A program made the translations under genes and the position numbers. Shown here piece by piece: positions 18,625-26,048 of a DNA stretch of 63,496 nucleotides. Origin of the DNA: Verrucomicrobiia bacterium (GTDB lineage Bacteria; Verrucomicrobiota; Verrucomicrobiia; Limisphaerales; DASXHY01); assembly GCA_035629175.1 (NCBI GenBank), contig DASPIL010000003.1, forward strand, positions 1 to 63,496, given 5' to 3'. Each line of letters opens with the position of its first letter. Positions within the stretch are counted from its first letter, which is position 1. A model generated the notes under the pieces. That model saw only the letters and a program-made list of their open reading frames with translations. It had not been told where the DNA came from and ran no database searches.

Positions 18625-19497
18625 TTACCTGTCGAGCCAATCGTGCGCGTGGTTCTTCAGCCATTCGCTGAACGCTGGCAACGGGCGGCTCAGGACAGCG
18701 CTGGCTTTGGAGCAATCGAGGGATGTATCGGGAGCCCGTGGTGCGCCTTTGTAGGTCGACAGCGAGGCGGCCTCTATGCGCGCGTCCAGGTTGGGCCAGC
18801 ACCTCGCAAGCAGCCGCCCAATCTCCCAGCGTGACAATCGCTCCGCACCGGCAACGTGGAATATGCCGCTGCGGCGCTGCACAATGAGTTCCCACGCCGC
18901 GCGCGCAGTTTCTTCGGCTGCTATCGGACTGCGAAATTCATCCACAAACAGCGTTGCCGTCCGCCCAGCCTCGAATCCGCGGCGCAGTTGTTCGTTGAAT
19001 CCGCGATTGCCCGCCTTTGAAATTCCGCCGTTCAAGGACGTGCGCACAACCAGATGCAGCGGATTCGCGAGCACCGCCCGTTCGGCCGCAACCTTGGTGG
19101 CGCCATATACGCTTAGCGGATTGACGCTGTCATTCTCTTGGTAACCGCCTCGCGTGCCGTCAAATACGAGGTCCGTGGAAAAGAAGAGCAGGGGAATGTT
19201 CGAACAGAGATCGGCCAGCAGGCGCGTGACCTCGAAGTTGAGTTTCCACGCAAGTTCAGGATCTTGCTCGCATGCGGGACTCTGGCTCAACGCGGCACAG
19301 TGGACGACCAGGCGGGGGCGTTCGCGGTGGAAGCGTTCGCGAACGGCCGCCGAGTCAAGCAGGTCCAAATCCCCGCGCGCGAGTCCGCGAACCGAAAACC
19401 CTGTCGCGTGATGAGCCGCATGACGAACGAGGTAACTGCCGATCAATCCGGCGGCACCTGTCACCCATGCGGCGTGGTTGGTGCGAATTTCAATCAA
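18625..19497 (-). CDS. RmlD-like extended SDR (NAD(P)-dependent sugar-nucleotide reductase/epimerase family)
   Basis: Rossmann motif VTGAAGLIGSYL near the N-terminus, HCAALSQSPACEQDP, a serine in FFSTDLVFDG and the catalytic YGATK are visible. The C-terminal region IFHVAGAERLSRWEIGRLLA is typical of RmlD/dTDP-4-dehydrorhamnose reductase-like proteins. The 290-residue length fits. No other rhamnose pathway gene is present, so the substrate is undetermined; methionine adenosyltransferase beta-like and general SDR roles remain possible. It overlaps the end of the amidohydrolase gene by 8 bases, indicating co-transcription. Confidence 0.82.
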   Translation of the reverse strand: MIEIRTNHAAWVTGAAGLIGSYLVRHAAHHATGFSVRGLARGDLDLLDSAAVRERFHRERPRLVVHCAALSQSPACEQDPELAWKLNFEVTRLLADLCSNIPLLFFSTDLVFDGTRGGYQENDSVNPLSVYGATKVAAERAVLANPLHLVVRTSLNGGISKAGNRGFNEQLRRGFEAGRTATLFVDEFRSPIAAEETARAAWELIVQRRSGIFHVAGAERLSRWEIGRLLARCWPNLDARIEAASLSTYKGAPRAPDTSLDCSKASAVLSRPLPAFSEWLKNHAHDWLDR

Positions 19498-20392
19498 TCA
19501 GGCGCCGGGTGAGATTCCCGTATGCATCAATGCGCCGGTCCCGCAGAAATGGCCAGTGCGTGCGCGTCGTGTCGACTTCCTTGAGATCGACAGGCACGAT
19601 CATCGTTTCCTCCTGATCAACAGCGGCCTTTGCGATGATCTCGCCGTAGGTCCCGGCGACGAAGCTTTGTCCCCAGAACTGAATGCCGTCGCCGCCGACG
19701 TCCTTGAGAACCTCATGGCCAATGCGGTTGGGCACCGCCACGTAACAGCCGTTGGCGACCGCGTGGCTCCGCTGGATGGTTTCCCAGGCAGAGTGCTGAC
19801 GCGCGCCGTACTCGGCCTTCTCAGCCGGGTGCCACCCGATTGCGGTCGGATAAAACAGAATCTCCGCACCCTGCAGCGCAGTGAGGCGGGCGCCTTCGGG
19901 ATACCATTGATCCCAACAAACCAGGACACCGATTTTGGCGTACCTCGTCTGCCAGGCTCGAAAACCAAGGTCGCCCGGCGTGAAATAGAACTTCTCGTAG
20001 AACAAAGGGTCATCGGGAATGTGCATCTTGCGATACACACCCAGAAGCGAACCATCCGCATCGATGACTGCCGCGGTGTTGTGATACAAACCTGCCGCGC
20101 GTTTTTCAAAGAGCGAGGCGATGATGACGACAGAATGCTTCTTCGCGATCTTCTGGAATGCAGCAGTGCTCGGCCCGGGAATGGTTTCCGCGAGCTCGAA
20201 ACATCGGTGATCCTCGGACTGGCAGAAATATTGGGACCGGAACAACTCTTGTGTGCAAATGATCTGGGCCCCCTTTTTTGCGGCGGCTTCCGCAGCGGCA
20301 AGCGTCCGCTTCAGGTTTACAGCGGGACTGGGTGAGCACGCGGTTTGGATGAGGCCGAGCCTCACGACGGACGAGGAAACGGGACGCTTCAT
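19490..20392 (-). CDS. aguB: Carbon-nitrogen hydrolase, probable N-carbamoylputrescine amidase
   Basis: A nitrilase-superfamily enzyme with the Glu-Lys-Cys triad visible: E49 in CTQELF, K122 in YRKMHIPDD, and C159 in VLVCWDQWYPE. The block PDDPLFYEKFYFTPGD and the C-terminal RRIDAYGNL are typical of AguB, which converts N-carbamoylputrescine to putrescine in the agmatine route. The partner agmatine deiminase (AguA) is not in the window. Only one base separates it from the kinase gene upstream, and it overlaps the SDR gene downstream. Confidence 0.88.
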   Translation of the reverse strand: MKRPVSSSVVRLGLIQTACSPSPAVNLKRTLAAAEAAAKKGAQIICTQELFRSQYFCQSEDHRCFELAETIPGPSTAAFQKIAKKHSVVIIASLFEKRAAGLYHNTAAVIDADGSLLGVYRKMHIPDDPLFYEKFYFTPGDLGFRAWQTRYAKIGVLVCWDQWYPEGARLTALQGAEILFYPTAIGWHPAEKAEYGARQHSAWETIQRSHAVANGCYVAVPNRIGHEVLKDVGGDGIQFWGQSFVAGTYGEIIAKAAVDQEETMIVPVDLKEVDTTRTHWPFLRDRRIDAYGNLTRRLID

Positions 20393-20393
20393 T

Positions 20394-21491
20394 TCAGGGC
20401 TGTGTGCGGATGCGGACGGTGTCTTCTGTCGGCAGTGTTTTGCTCTTCACGTTGTTGCCAGACGGAACGAACTGCCCGAAGAGTTCGCGGATGTATTTGC
20501 CCAGCGTTTCGTTTGTGGGGCCGTAACCCGTGTGATAAATGTAATGCTCAAGATCATACAAGAGCTCGTCCGCTGTCGCGTAGCGTTTGTCAAGGTCGCG
20601 CGCCAGCGCCTTGTGGAGAATGTCGTTGAGCCGGTCATCAATGCGCGAATCCAGCGTGCGGAAATCCGGGATCGCCATGTTCATGATCCGCTGGCGCGAC
20701 TCCTCGGCAGTGCCGCTTTTGAAAATGTTTTTCCCAAGCAGCAGATGCGCGAGCACAACACCCGCTGAAAACAGGTCGGAACGTTTGTCCGTGATCTGGA
20801 AATTGGCCTGCTCCGGGCTCATGTAATCGGCCTTGCCGGCGACCACTTCACCTTCCTGGTCGGACAAGAATCCCTTGGCCTTTGCAATTCCGAAGTCCGT
20901 CAGCTTCACGTCGCCCTCAAAGGCAATCATGATGTTCTTGAAGCTGACGTCGCGATGGACAATGCCCAGCGGCTTGCTGTCGCGATCGGTTTTGGAATGC
21001 GCGTAGGCGAGCCCGCGGGCGACGCGGCTGACGATGAAGATCGCGAGCTCGCGCGGCAGCTGGCGTTTCTTGTCCTGGAGTTGTTGTGCGAACTGCTCAA
21101 GGTTGACGCCGCGGATCAGTTCCATGGCGATAAAATATACGCCGCGTGATTCACCGAGATGATACGTCTGGACGATATTTGTGTGGATGAGATCTGCGAC
21201 GAGCTTTGCTTCGCCGATAAAATTATCGATGAATTGTTTCTGGCTCGCGTAATTCTGGCGGATCACCTTGATCGCGATTCGCTTGATGAATTCGCGCGTT
21301 CCATTCTGCTCTGCTTCGTATACGACGCCCATTCCGCCTTCGAAAATCTTTCGGACTATGTCGTAACGAAACTCGTTTTGAATCGTGAAGAGGGCCACGT
21401 TTGCGATGTTTGCGAAACGCCCTTTCAAGTCAAGCCCCGGCTTCCGAAACGGGCGCGAGAGGGCCGCATTTTTCCGCGGGAATTCTCCCAT
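20394..21491 (-). CDS. Hanks-type serine/threonine protein kinase
   Basis: A soluble 365-residue kinase: glycine loop IFEGGMGVVYEA, lysine K75 in IAIKVI, catalytic HRDVSFKN (D181, N186), DFG at 199-201, and SPEQ in the activation segment. The HRDVS form is common in bacterial kinases. No transmembrane or extracellular sensor domain follows; the C-terminal tail (about 330-365) is short and hydrophilic. It is the first gene of the kinase-aguB-SDR operon and is transcribed divergently from HU. The FHA-PrsW protein elsewhere in the window is a plausible type of partner but not linked. Confidence 0.92.
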   Translation of the reverse strand: MGEFPRKNAALSRPFRKPGLDLKGRFANIANVALFTIQNEFRYDIVRKIFEGGMGVVYEAEQNGTREFIKRIAIKVIRQNYASQKQFIDNFIGEAKLVADLIHTNIVQTYHLGESRGVYFIAMELIRGVNLEQFAQQLQDKKRQLPRELAIFIVSRVARGLAYAHSKTDRDSKPLGIVHRDVSFKNIMIAFEGDVKLTDFGIAKAKGFLSDQEGEVVAGKADYMSPEQANFQITDKRSDLFSAGVVLAHLLLGKNIFKSGTAEESRQRIMNMAIPDFRTLDSRIDDRLNDILHKALARDLDKRYATADELLYDLEHYIYHTGYGPTNETLGKYIRELFGQFVPSGNNVKSKTLPTEDTVRIRTQP

Positions 21492-21498
21492 TTTCTGC

Positions 21499-21528
21499 TT
21501 GCACGTGTTTGGTCGCGGGTTTTAATAC
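21499..21528 (+). promoter_or_regulatory. Candidate promoter of the HU gene
   Basis: TTGCAC (21499-21504) and TAATAC (21523-21528) are 18 bases apart, which would give a leader of about 58 nt before the ATG at 21593. It lies in the short divergent region next to the kinase start. Confidence 0.4.
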
Positions 21529-21592
21529 GAGCCAAGTCGAACGACTTTCAGCGCAACCGGAACTTAAACAAAACGCAAAAACCCCCTGTAAT

Positions 21593-21880
21593 ATGGCTAA
21601 ATCACTCTCCAAATCACAGATTGCTTCAACGCTGTCAGAGAAGGTTGGAATTACCAAGAAGCAGTCCGTGCTCTACCTCGAAGAACTCGCGACGCTTGCA
21701 TATAAGAATGCGAAAAATACATTTACGCTTCCTGGCCTCGGGAAACTGAAACTTAAAAACCGCGCAGCACGAACTGGCCGCAATCCTGCGACGGGCCAGG
21801 CAATTCAAATTCCCGCCAAGCGCGTGGTGAAGTTCCAGGTCGCGAAAGCGGCCAAGGATGCCATTCTCGGCGCGAAGTAA
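21593..21880 (+). CDS. HU/IHF-family DNA-binding protein
   Basis: A 95-residue histone-like protein starting at the ATG at 21593. The N-terminal helices (SKSQIASTLSEKVGITKKQS) and the beta-arm region (FTLPGLGKLKLKNRAARTGRNP, with the conserved GRNPATGQ turn) match the HU family. The terminal VKFQVAKAAKDA completes the fold. It compacts and bends DNA. It is a single-gene unit with its own terminator. Confidence 0.93.
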   Translation: MAKSLSKSQIASTLSEKVGITKKQSVLYLEELATLAYKNAKNTFTLPGLGKLKLKNRAARTGRNPATGQAIQIPAKRVVKFQVAKAAKDAILGAK

Positions 21881-21897
21881 GCCAAGGCTCTTTTCAC

Positions 21898-21927
21898 AGG
21901 CGCTCTGAATTTCGGAGCGCCTTTTTT
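21898..21927 (+). terminator. Rho-independent terminator after the HU gene
   Basis: An 8-bp stem AGGCGCTC/GAGCGCCT with a 9-base loop is followed by a T-run. Confidence 0.88.
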
Positions 21928-21962
21928 GTTTCCATCCACAGGCTGGGAACGTCGATGCCTTC

Positions 21963-22925
21963 ATGAAAATTGCAGTGGTTGGTTGCGGGGCGCTTGGCAG
22001 TTATTACGGCGCAAAACTCGCGCGTGCCGGACAGGATGTCCACTTTCTCCTGCGCTCCGATTATGACGTGGTTCGGCGGCGCGGAGTTTTCATTCGCAGC
22101 CCTGAAGGCGACTTCAACGTTCGTGTTCGCTGCGCCCGAAGGCCGGAGGAGATTGGCGTGAGTGACCTTGTGCTCATTGGTTTGAAGACAACTGCAAACG
22201 CCCAGTTTCCAGTCCTGTTGCCACCTCTCGCCGGCCCGGAAACAGCGGTTCTCACGTTGCAGAATGGCTTGGGAAACGAGGAGCAACTCGCGCGTTTGAT
22301 TCCGCCGTCACAGATTCTCGGAGGGCTCTGCTTTGTCTGTTTAAATCGAGTGGAACCCGGCGTCATCCGTCATCTGGATCACGGGACCGTGGTGCTTGGG
22401 GAATTTCAGCGATGGCCTGAGCCACGCACGCACGCGATTGCCGAATTGTTTAAGCGGGCGGGCCTTACGTGCCGCGTCACGGATAATCTCGCGCAGGCGC
22501 ATTGGGAGAAGCTCGTATGGAACATCCCGTTCAATGGCCTGGGAGTGGCAAGCGCGGCGGGCTTCGAAGCGTTCTCAGAAAACAGTGTGGACGTGCGGGC
22601 GCAGGGTGAATGCCTCACCACGGACAAATTGCTGCGGGATCGGCAATGGGAAGGGCTCGTTCGGGAGCTGATGCTCGAGGTGATCCGAGCGGCCAATGCG
22701 CTGGGGCATGCCATTCCGGAAAACCTCGCGGAGAAACAAATTGAGCGGACGCGGACGATGGGAGCGTATCAGGCGTCGACGTTGGTGGATTTCGAACGCA
22801 ACCAGCCGCTGGAGCTGGAAAGCCTGTTTGGAGAACCGTTGCGGCAGGCGAAGGGAGCCGGGATTGCGACGCCGCGTCTCGAGCGTTTGTTTGAGATCCT
22901 CCTGGCCCTGACGCGGGGGCGTTAG
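21963..22925 (+). CDS. panE: 2-dehydropantoate 2-reductase family protein
   Basis: An NADPH-dependent ketopantoate reductase (pantothenate pathway) or a close paralogue. It has the dinucleotide-binding motif VVGCGALGSYYG at the N-terminus, LIGLKTTAN, QNGLGNEE, and the catalytic lysine K183 in WEKLVWNIPFN. The C-terminal domain has GAYQASTLVDFERNQPLELE. The 320-residue length is typical. The family contains paralogues of unknown substrate, so panE is likely but not certain. It ends tail-to-tail with the next gene, overlapping by 4 bases. Confidence 0.85.
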   Translation: MKIAVVGCGALGSYYGAKLARAGQDVHFLLRSDYDVVRRRGVFIRSPEGDFNVRVRCARRPEEIGVSDLVLIGLKTTANAQFPVLLPPLAGPETAVLTLQNGLGNEEQLARLIPPSQILGGLCFVCLNRVEPGVIRHLDHGTVVLGEFQRWPEPRTHAIAELFKRAGLTCRVTDNLAQAHWEKLVWNIPFNGLGVASAAGFEAFSENSVDVRAQGECLTTDKLLRDRQWEGLVRELMLEVIRAANALGHAIPENLAEKQIERTRTMGAYQASTLVDFERNQPLELESLFGEPLRQAKGAGIATPRLERLFEILLALTRGR

Positions 22926-23227
22926 TTCAATTCGGGCGAACGAACACTGAACGCGTTATGCCTGCCCAGTTTGTGGATTGTGCGTCCAGCGACGGGACAC
23001 TCCACATGGAATGCGAAGGTCGTGGAGGCCTGCCGCATGGCCAGGGGCCGATGTGCCACGGGCGGCGCCGGCTGAAGATCGCGGGCGGCACGTTTTTCCT
23101 GCATGCGGCGATTTTTGCGTAGTTCGATAAACTGTAGTCGAACCAGGTAACCGACCACCACAAGCGCGAGAAGCGTGAGCCAGCCGAGAAGGGGAGCCAG
23201 GACAATCTGAGAGGCAGGATAGGTCAT
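22922..23227 (-). CDS. Hypothetical small single-span membrane protein
   Basis: A 101-residue protein starting at the ATG at 23225-23227. It has one transmembrane helix (about residues 8-30, LAPLLGWLTLLALVVVGYLV), a basic stretch RKNRRMQEKRAARD, and a C-terminal tail with FHVECPVAGRTIHKLGRHNA that looks like a folded, conserved-type segment. I do not recognise the family. A perfect 8-bp hairpin lies 15 bases upstream of the start. Confidence 0.6.
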   Translation of the reverse strand: MTYPASQIVLAPLLGWLTLLALVVVGYLVRLQFIELRKNRRMQEKRAARDLQPAPPVAHRPLAMRQASTTFAFHVECPVAGRTIHKLGRHNAFSVRSPELN

Positions 23228-23242
23228 AGGAACTTTATTTTT

Positions 23243-23268
23243 GGTTCTGCAGAGTGAAAAGCAGAACC
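23243..23268 (-). other. Stem-loop in the 5' leader of the small membrane protein gene
   Basis: GGTTCTGC (23243-23250) pairs perfectly with GCAGAACC (23261-23268) around a 10-base loop. On the minus strand it sits just before the start at 23227. No T-run follows in either direction, so a terminator is unlikely. Confidence 0.5.
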
Positions 23269-23413
23269 CGTTCCCGGTCCCTGACGCATCTTTCAAGCTG
23301 ACCTTCCAGGACTGTATCGGGGAAGATCCCGTGTTCATGAAACGCCAGGGGGAATGCGATCGGGGACGGACTGACACGAAGAATTGTGCCCGGCTCTTTA
23401 AGGTTGGCCCGCT

Positions 23414-23457
23414 AAAAAAGCTGAAGCGGCGCAGCCTCCCGGGCTGAGCCGCTTCAC
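23414..23457 (-). terminator. Terminator downstream of the TlpA-like gene
   Basis: On the minus strand GAAGCGGC/GCCGCTTC forms an 8-bp stem extended inside by CAGCC/GGGCTG. It is followed by AGC and six T (23414-23419 as A on the plus strand). It lies about 80 bases past the tlpA-like stop. The remaining 23228-23537 holds only the hairpin at 23243 and a 7-bp TGCCCCA/TGGGGCA hairpin at 23504-23527. Confidence 0.75.
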
Positions 23458-23537
23458 TTTGTACCCTGCGTCCAGGCAGGAAGGTAAAACAACGCTGCTA
23501 GAATGCCCCAGCCGCTATGTTGGGGCAAATCCGGCGG

Positions 23538-24527
23538 TTACGGAATTGGATCCCGGGTTTCCACCGGGACGTTCTCGGTTGGGTTCGAGCGTTCCGTTGC
23601 CGCCAAGGCCATTTCGACTGCTGATTCCAAAATCGGGCCGTGCAGGTTGAGCGCCAGGATTCTGCCGTTGCGATCGAGGAGGAAGGAGGTGGGCAGGGCG
23701 TTGATTGCATACTTCTGCGCCACCGGGCTTTCCCAGCGTTTCCCATCCCAATGTTGCGGCCATGGAATCTCATTGCGCCGAAGGAACGTATCGAGAGCCT
23801 TGCGATCTTCATCGAGGTTGATGCCGAGAACCTCAAAGCCGCGCGCCTTGTGTTTTTGGTAGACGCGCTGAATGTTGGGCATCTCGGCCACGCATGGCGG
23901 GCACCAGGTTGCCCAGAAATCCACCAGCACCACCTTTCCTTTGAACGTGGCGATTGAAAGCGGATTGCCTTCCAGATCCTGTCCTTCGAAATCGGGAAAA
24001 GGCAGGCCGGGCCGAAGTTGCTCCCTGATTTTTTGCACCGCGACATCCCGTTCCAGGCTCTGCTCAGCCTGCTGGGCGCTGCCCGCGGTTTGGGTCGCGG
24101 GATATTCCTTCTGCACCTGCCGCAATGCTTCAGTCGCACCCGCAGGGTCGTTCAGGAACCGCACGTAGATCATCGCCTTGATCATTAGCAGCGATGCCCT
24201 GTCCTCGTCGGTGGCCGGTTTAAAATTCTGACGCAGGCGTTCCACCTGGGCGATTACGTGTTGAACATCGGATTGCGTCAACGTACCGGCGGCGAGCTTG
24301 GCATTCAGTCCCTGGCTCAAAACATCCAGCTCCTGCTGCAGTGTGGTTCCAGGCGGCGGCCCCGGAACTGAAGTGAAAACGTTGGAACCGCCCGTGACGT
24401 TCGTGGGGGCCACGGGGGCGGCTGAATAGCCTTTGGGCACCTCGCGCTTGCACGAGGTTGCGAGCCCGAGCAGGCAGCACATTCCAGCCGTGACGGCGAT
24501 GCAGGACAGAATTGCGTTTGGCTTCAT
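23538..24527 (-). CDS. TlpA-like thioredoxin-fold lipoprotein
   Basis: A 329-residue exported thiol-disulfide protein. The lipobox ends at C26 (LGLATSCKRE), so it is probably lipid-anchored. A helical TPR-like region (about 60-160) precedes the AhpC/TSA-Redoxin domain, which has FWATWCPPC (C209, C212), GFEVLGINLDED, and the cis-proline segment ALPTSFLLDRNG. Such proteins reduce periplasmic disulfides, for example in cytochrome c maturation, but no ccm gene is nearby. It follows the aminotransferase gene on the same strand after 59 bp. Confidence 0.87.
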   Translation of the reverse strand: MKPNAILSCIAVTAGMCCLLGLATSCKREVPKGYSAAPVAPTNVTGGSNVFTSVPGPPPGTTLQQELDVLSQGLNAKLAAGTLTQSDVQHVIAQVERLRQNFKPATDEDRASLLMIKAMIYVRFLNDPAGATEALRQVQKEYPATQTAGSAQQAEQSLERDVAVQKIREQLRPGLPFPDFEGQDLEGNPLSIATFKGKVVLVDFWATWCPPCVAEMPNIQRVYQKHKARGFEVLGINLDEDRKALDTFLRRNEIPWPQHWDGKRWESPVAQKYAINALPTSFLLDRNGRILALNLHGPILESAVEMALAATERSNPTENVPVETRDPIP

Positions 24528-24540
24528 TTCGCTATGGAGA

Positions 24541-24572
24541 CGCCCTGATGCTTCACGTTCACATTCAGGGCG
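24541..24572 (-). other. Stem-loop between the aminotransferase and TlpA-like genes
   Basis: CGCCCTGA (24541-24548) pairs with TCAGGGCG (24565-24572) around a 16-base loop. There is no T-run, so it could be a processing or attenuation site rather than a full terminator. Confidence 0.45.
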
Positions 24573-24586
24573 GCGCGACCAACCTA

Positions 24587-25762
24587 TCAGCGGTTCAGTC
24601 CGCGCGCGAATTTTTCGATGCGATCAAGGCCCTTCTCGAGATTTGCCATGCTCGTGGCATAGCTCAGGCGTATGTAGTCGTCGGCGCCAAAGGCGATTCC
24701 CGGGACCGCGGCAACCTTTTCCTGCTCAAGCAGCCTTGCGCAAAATTCAGCGGACTTGAGGCCGGTCTTGGAAATGTTCGGGAACAGATAAAAAGCGCCG
24801 CGTGCATTCACGCACGAGATGCCGGGAATACCGTTGAGCTTCTGCCAGGCGAATTGCCGGCGCCGTGAGAATTCGCCGAGCCACTTCGGCAGGTGATCCT
24901 GCGGTCCGTTCAGCGCTGCCACGGCACCCTTCTGCGCGAAGCTTGTAGGATTGCTCGTGCTGTGGCTCTGGATTGCGTCGATCGCGCGGGCGATCGGTTC
25001 GGGTGCCGCGAGAAATCCAAGCCGCCATCCTGTCATGCTCCACGCCTTGGCAAAGCCATGGACAACGATGGTGTGGTCGTAATGCGCAGGTGAAAAACCC
25101 GCAACGCTCACATGGCGCGCGCCATCGTAAAGCAGGTGCTCGTAAATTTCATCGCTCATGACCAGCACGCCCTTTTCCACGCAAATATCACCGAGCGCGC
25201 GTATTTCTTCGGGCGTGTAAACCGTGCCGGTCGGGTTGCTGGGAGAATTGAGGACGAACAGACGCGTGCGGGGGGTGATCGCCGCGCGAAGTTGCTCGGG
25301 CGTGACCTTGAATTCGGTTTTGTCGCTGGTTTCTAGAATGACGGGCTGCGCGCCGGCGAGCTTCACCATCTCGGGATAGCTCAGCCAGTATGGCGCTGGG
25401 ATGATCACTTCGTCGCCTTCCTGGCACGTGGCAAGAATGACGTTGTAACACGAATGTTTCCCGCCACAGGAGACAATCACCTGGGACGCCTTGTACGTGA
25501 GATTGTTTTCCCGCTTGAACTTGTCCGCAATCGCCTGGCGCAGCTCGGGTATTCCGCTGGCGGGAGTGTATTTTGTGAAACCATCTGCCAGCGCCTTCGC
25601 ACAGGCGTCCTTGATATGCTGCGGCGTGTCGAAGTCCGGTTCGCCCGCGCCAAAACCCACGACGTCGAGGCCCTCTGCCTTCATCTGTTTGGCTTTGGAA
25701 TCGATGGCGAGTGTGAGGGAAGGGCTCAACGAGGCGGCTCGTTGAGAGATTCGGTAGTTCAT
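24587..25762 (-). CDS. Class I/II pyridoxal-phosphate aminotransferase (aspartate aminotransferase type)
   Basis: Transfers amino groups between aspartate (or another amino acid) and 2-oxoglutarate. The start at 25762 (MNYRISQRAASL) gives 391 residues and the classic N-terminus of the Thermus/Rhizobium-type subgroup. PLP-binding features are NSPSNPTG, SDEIYEHLLYDG, and the Schiff-base lysine K239 in HGFAKAWSMTGWRLG, with arginine in YIRLSYATS. A start at 25804 is possible but adds an unmatched extension. Substrate range cannot be read from sequence. Confidence 0.9.
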   Translation of the reverse strand: MNYRISQRAASLSPSLTLAIDSKAKQMKAEGLDVVGFGAGEPDFDTPQHIKDACAKALADGFTKYTPASGIPELRQAIADKFKRENNLTYKASQVIVSCGGKHSCYNVILATCQEGDEVIIPAPYWLSYPEMVKLAGAQPVILETSDKTEFKVTPEQLRAAITPRTRLFVLNSPSNPTGTVYTPEEIRALGDICVEKGVLVMSDEIYEHLLYDGARHVSVAGFSPAHYDHTIVVHGFAKAWSMTGWRLGFLAAPEPIARAIDAIQSHSTSNPTSFAQKGAVAALNGPQDHLPKWLGEFSRRRQFAWQKLNGIPGISCVNARGAFYLFPNISKTGLKSAEFCARLLEQEKVAAVPGIAFGADDYIRLSYATSMANLEKGLDRIEKFARGLNR

Positions 25763-26048
25763 AAATGGCGAAAAGCTTACGAGTGAAGCAATGGACTGCA
25801 ACATTTAACATCGTGCCGCCACGGGCTCGCGAGCAGCTCGATCGGGCGCGGCGTTCACGGTGTTCGGGCGTTGGACTGACGGGTGTGTGGGCAAGTTCAA
25901 CGAGTTGCGCATGTGCCACGGTGAAGCAGGCTGAACCTGCGGTCCGTGCACAGTTTTTCTCCCTTGGCGAAAACGGCCGGAACGTTCTACAGTCACCCCG
26001 TGAGCGCGAGGCCTGCAACCAAGCTGTTCCACAAGGACCTTCCTTCCT

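Noticed and set aside
18339-18671. 110-codon plus-strand frame between the LysM and SDR genes
   Set aside because: No start signal or domain and it overlaps the SDR coding region.
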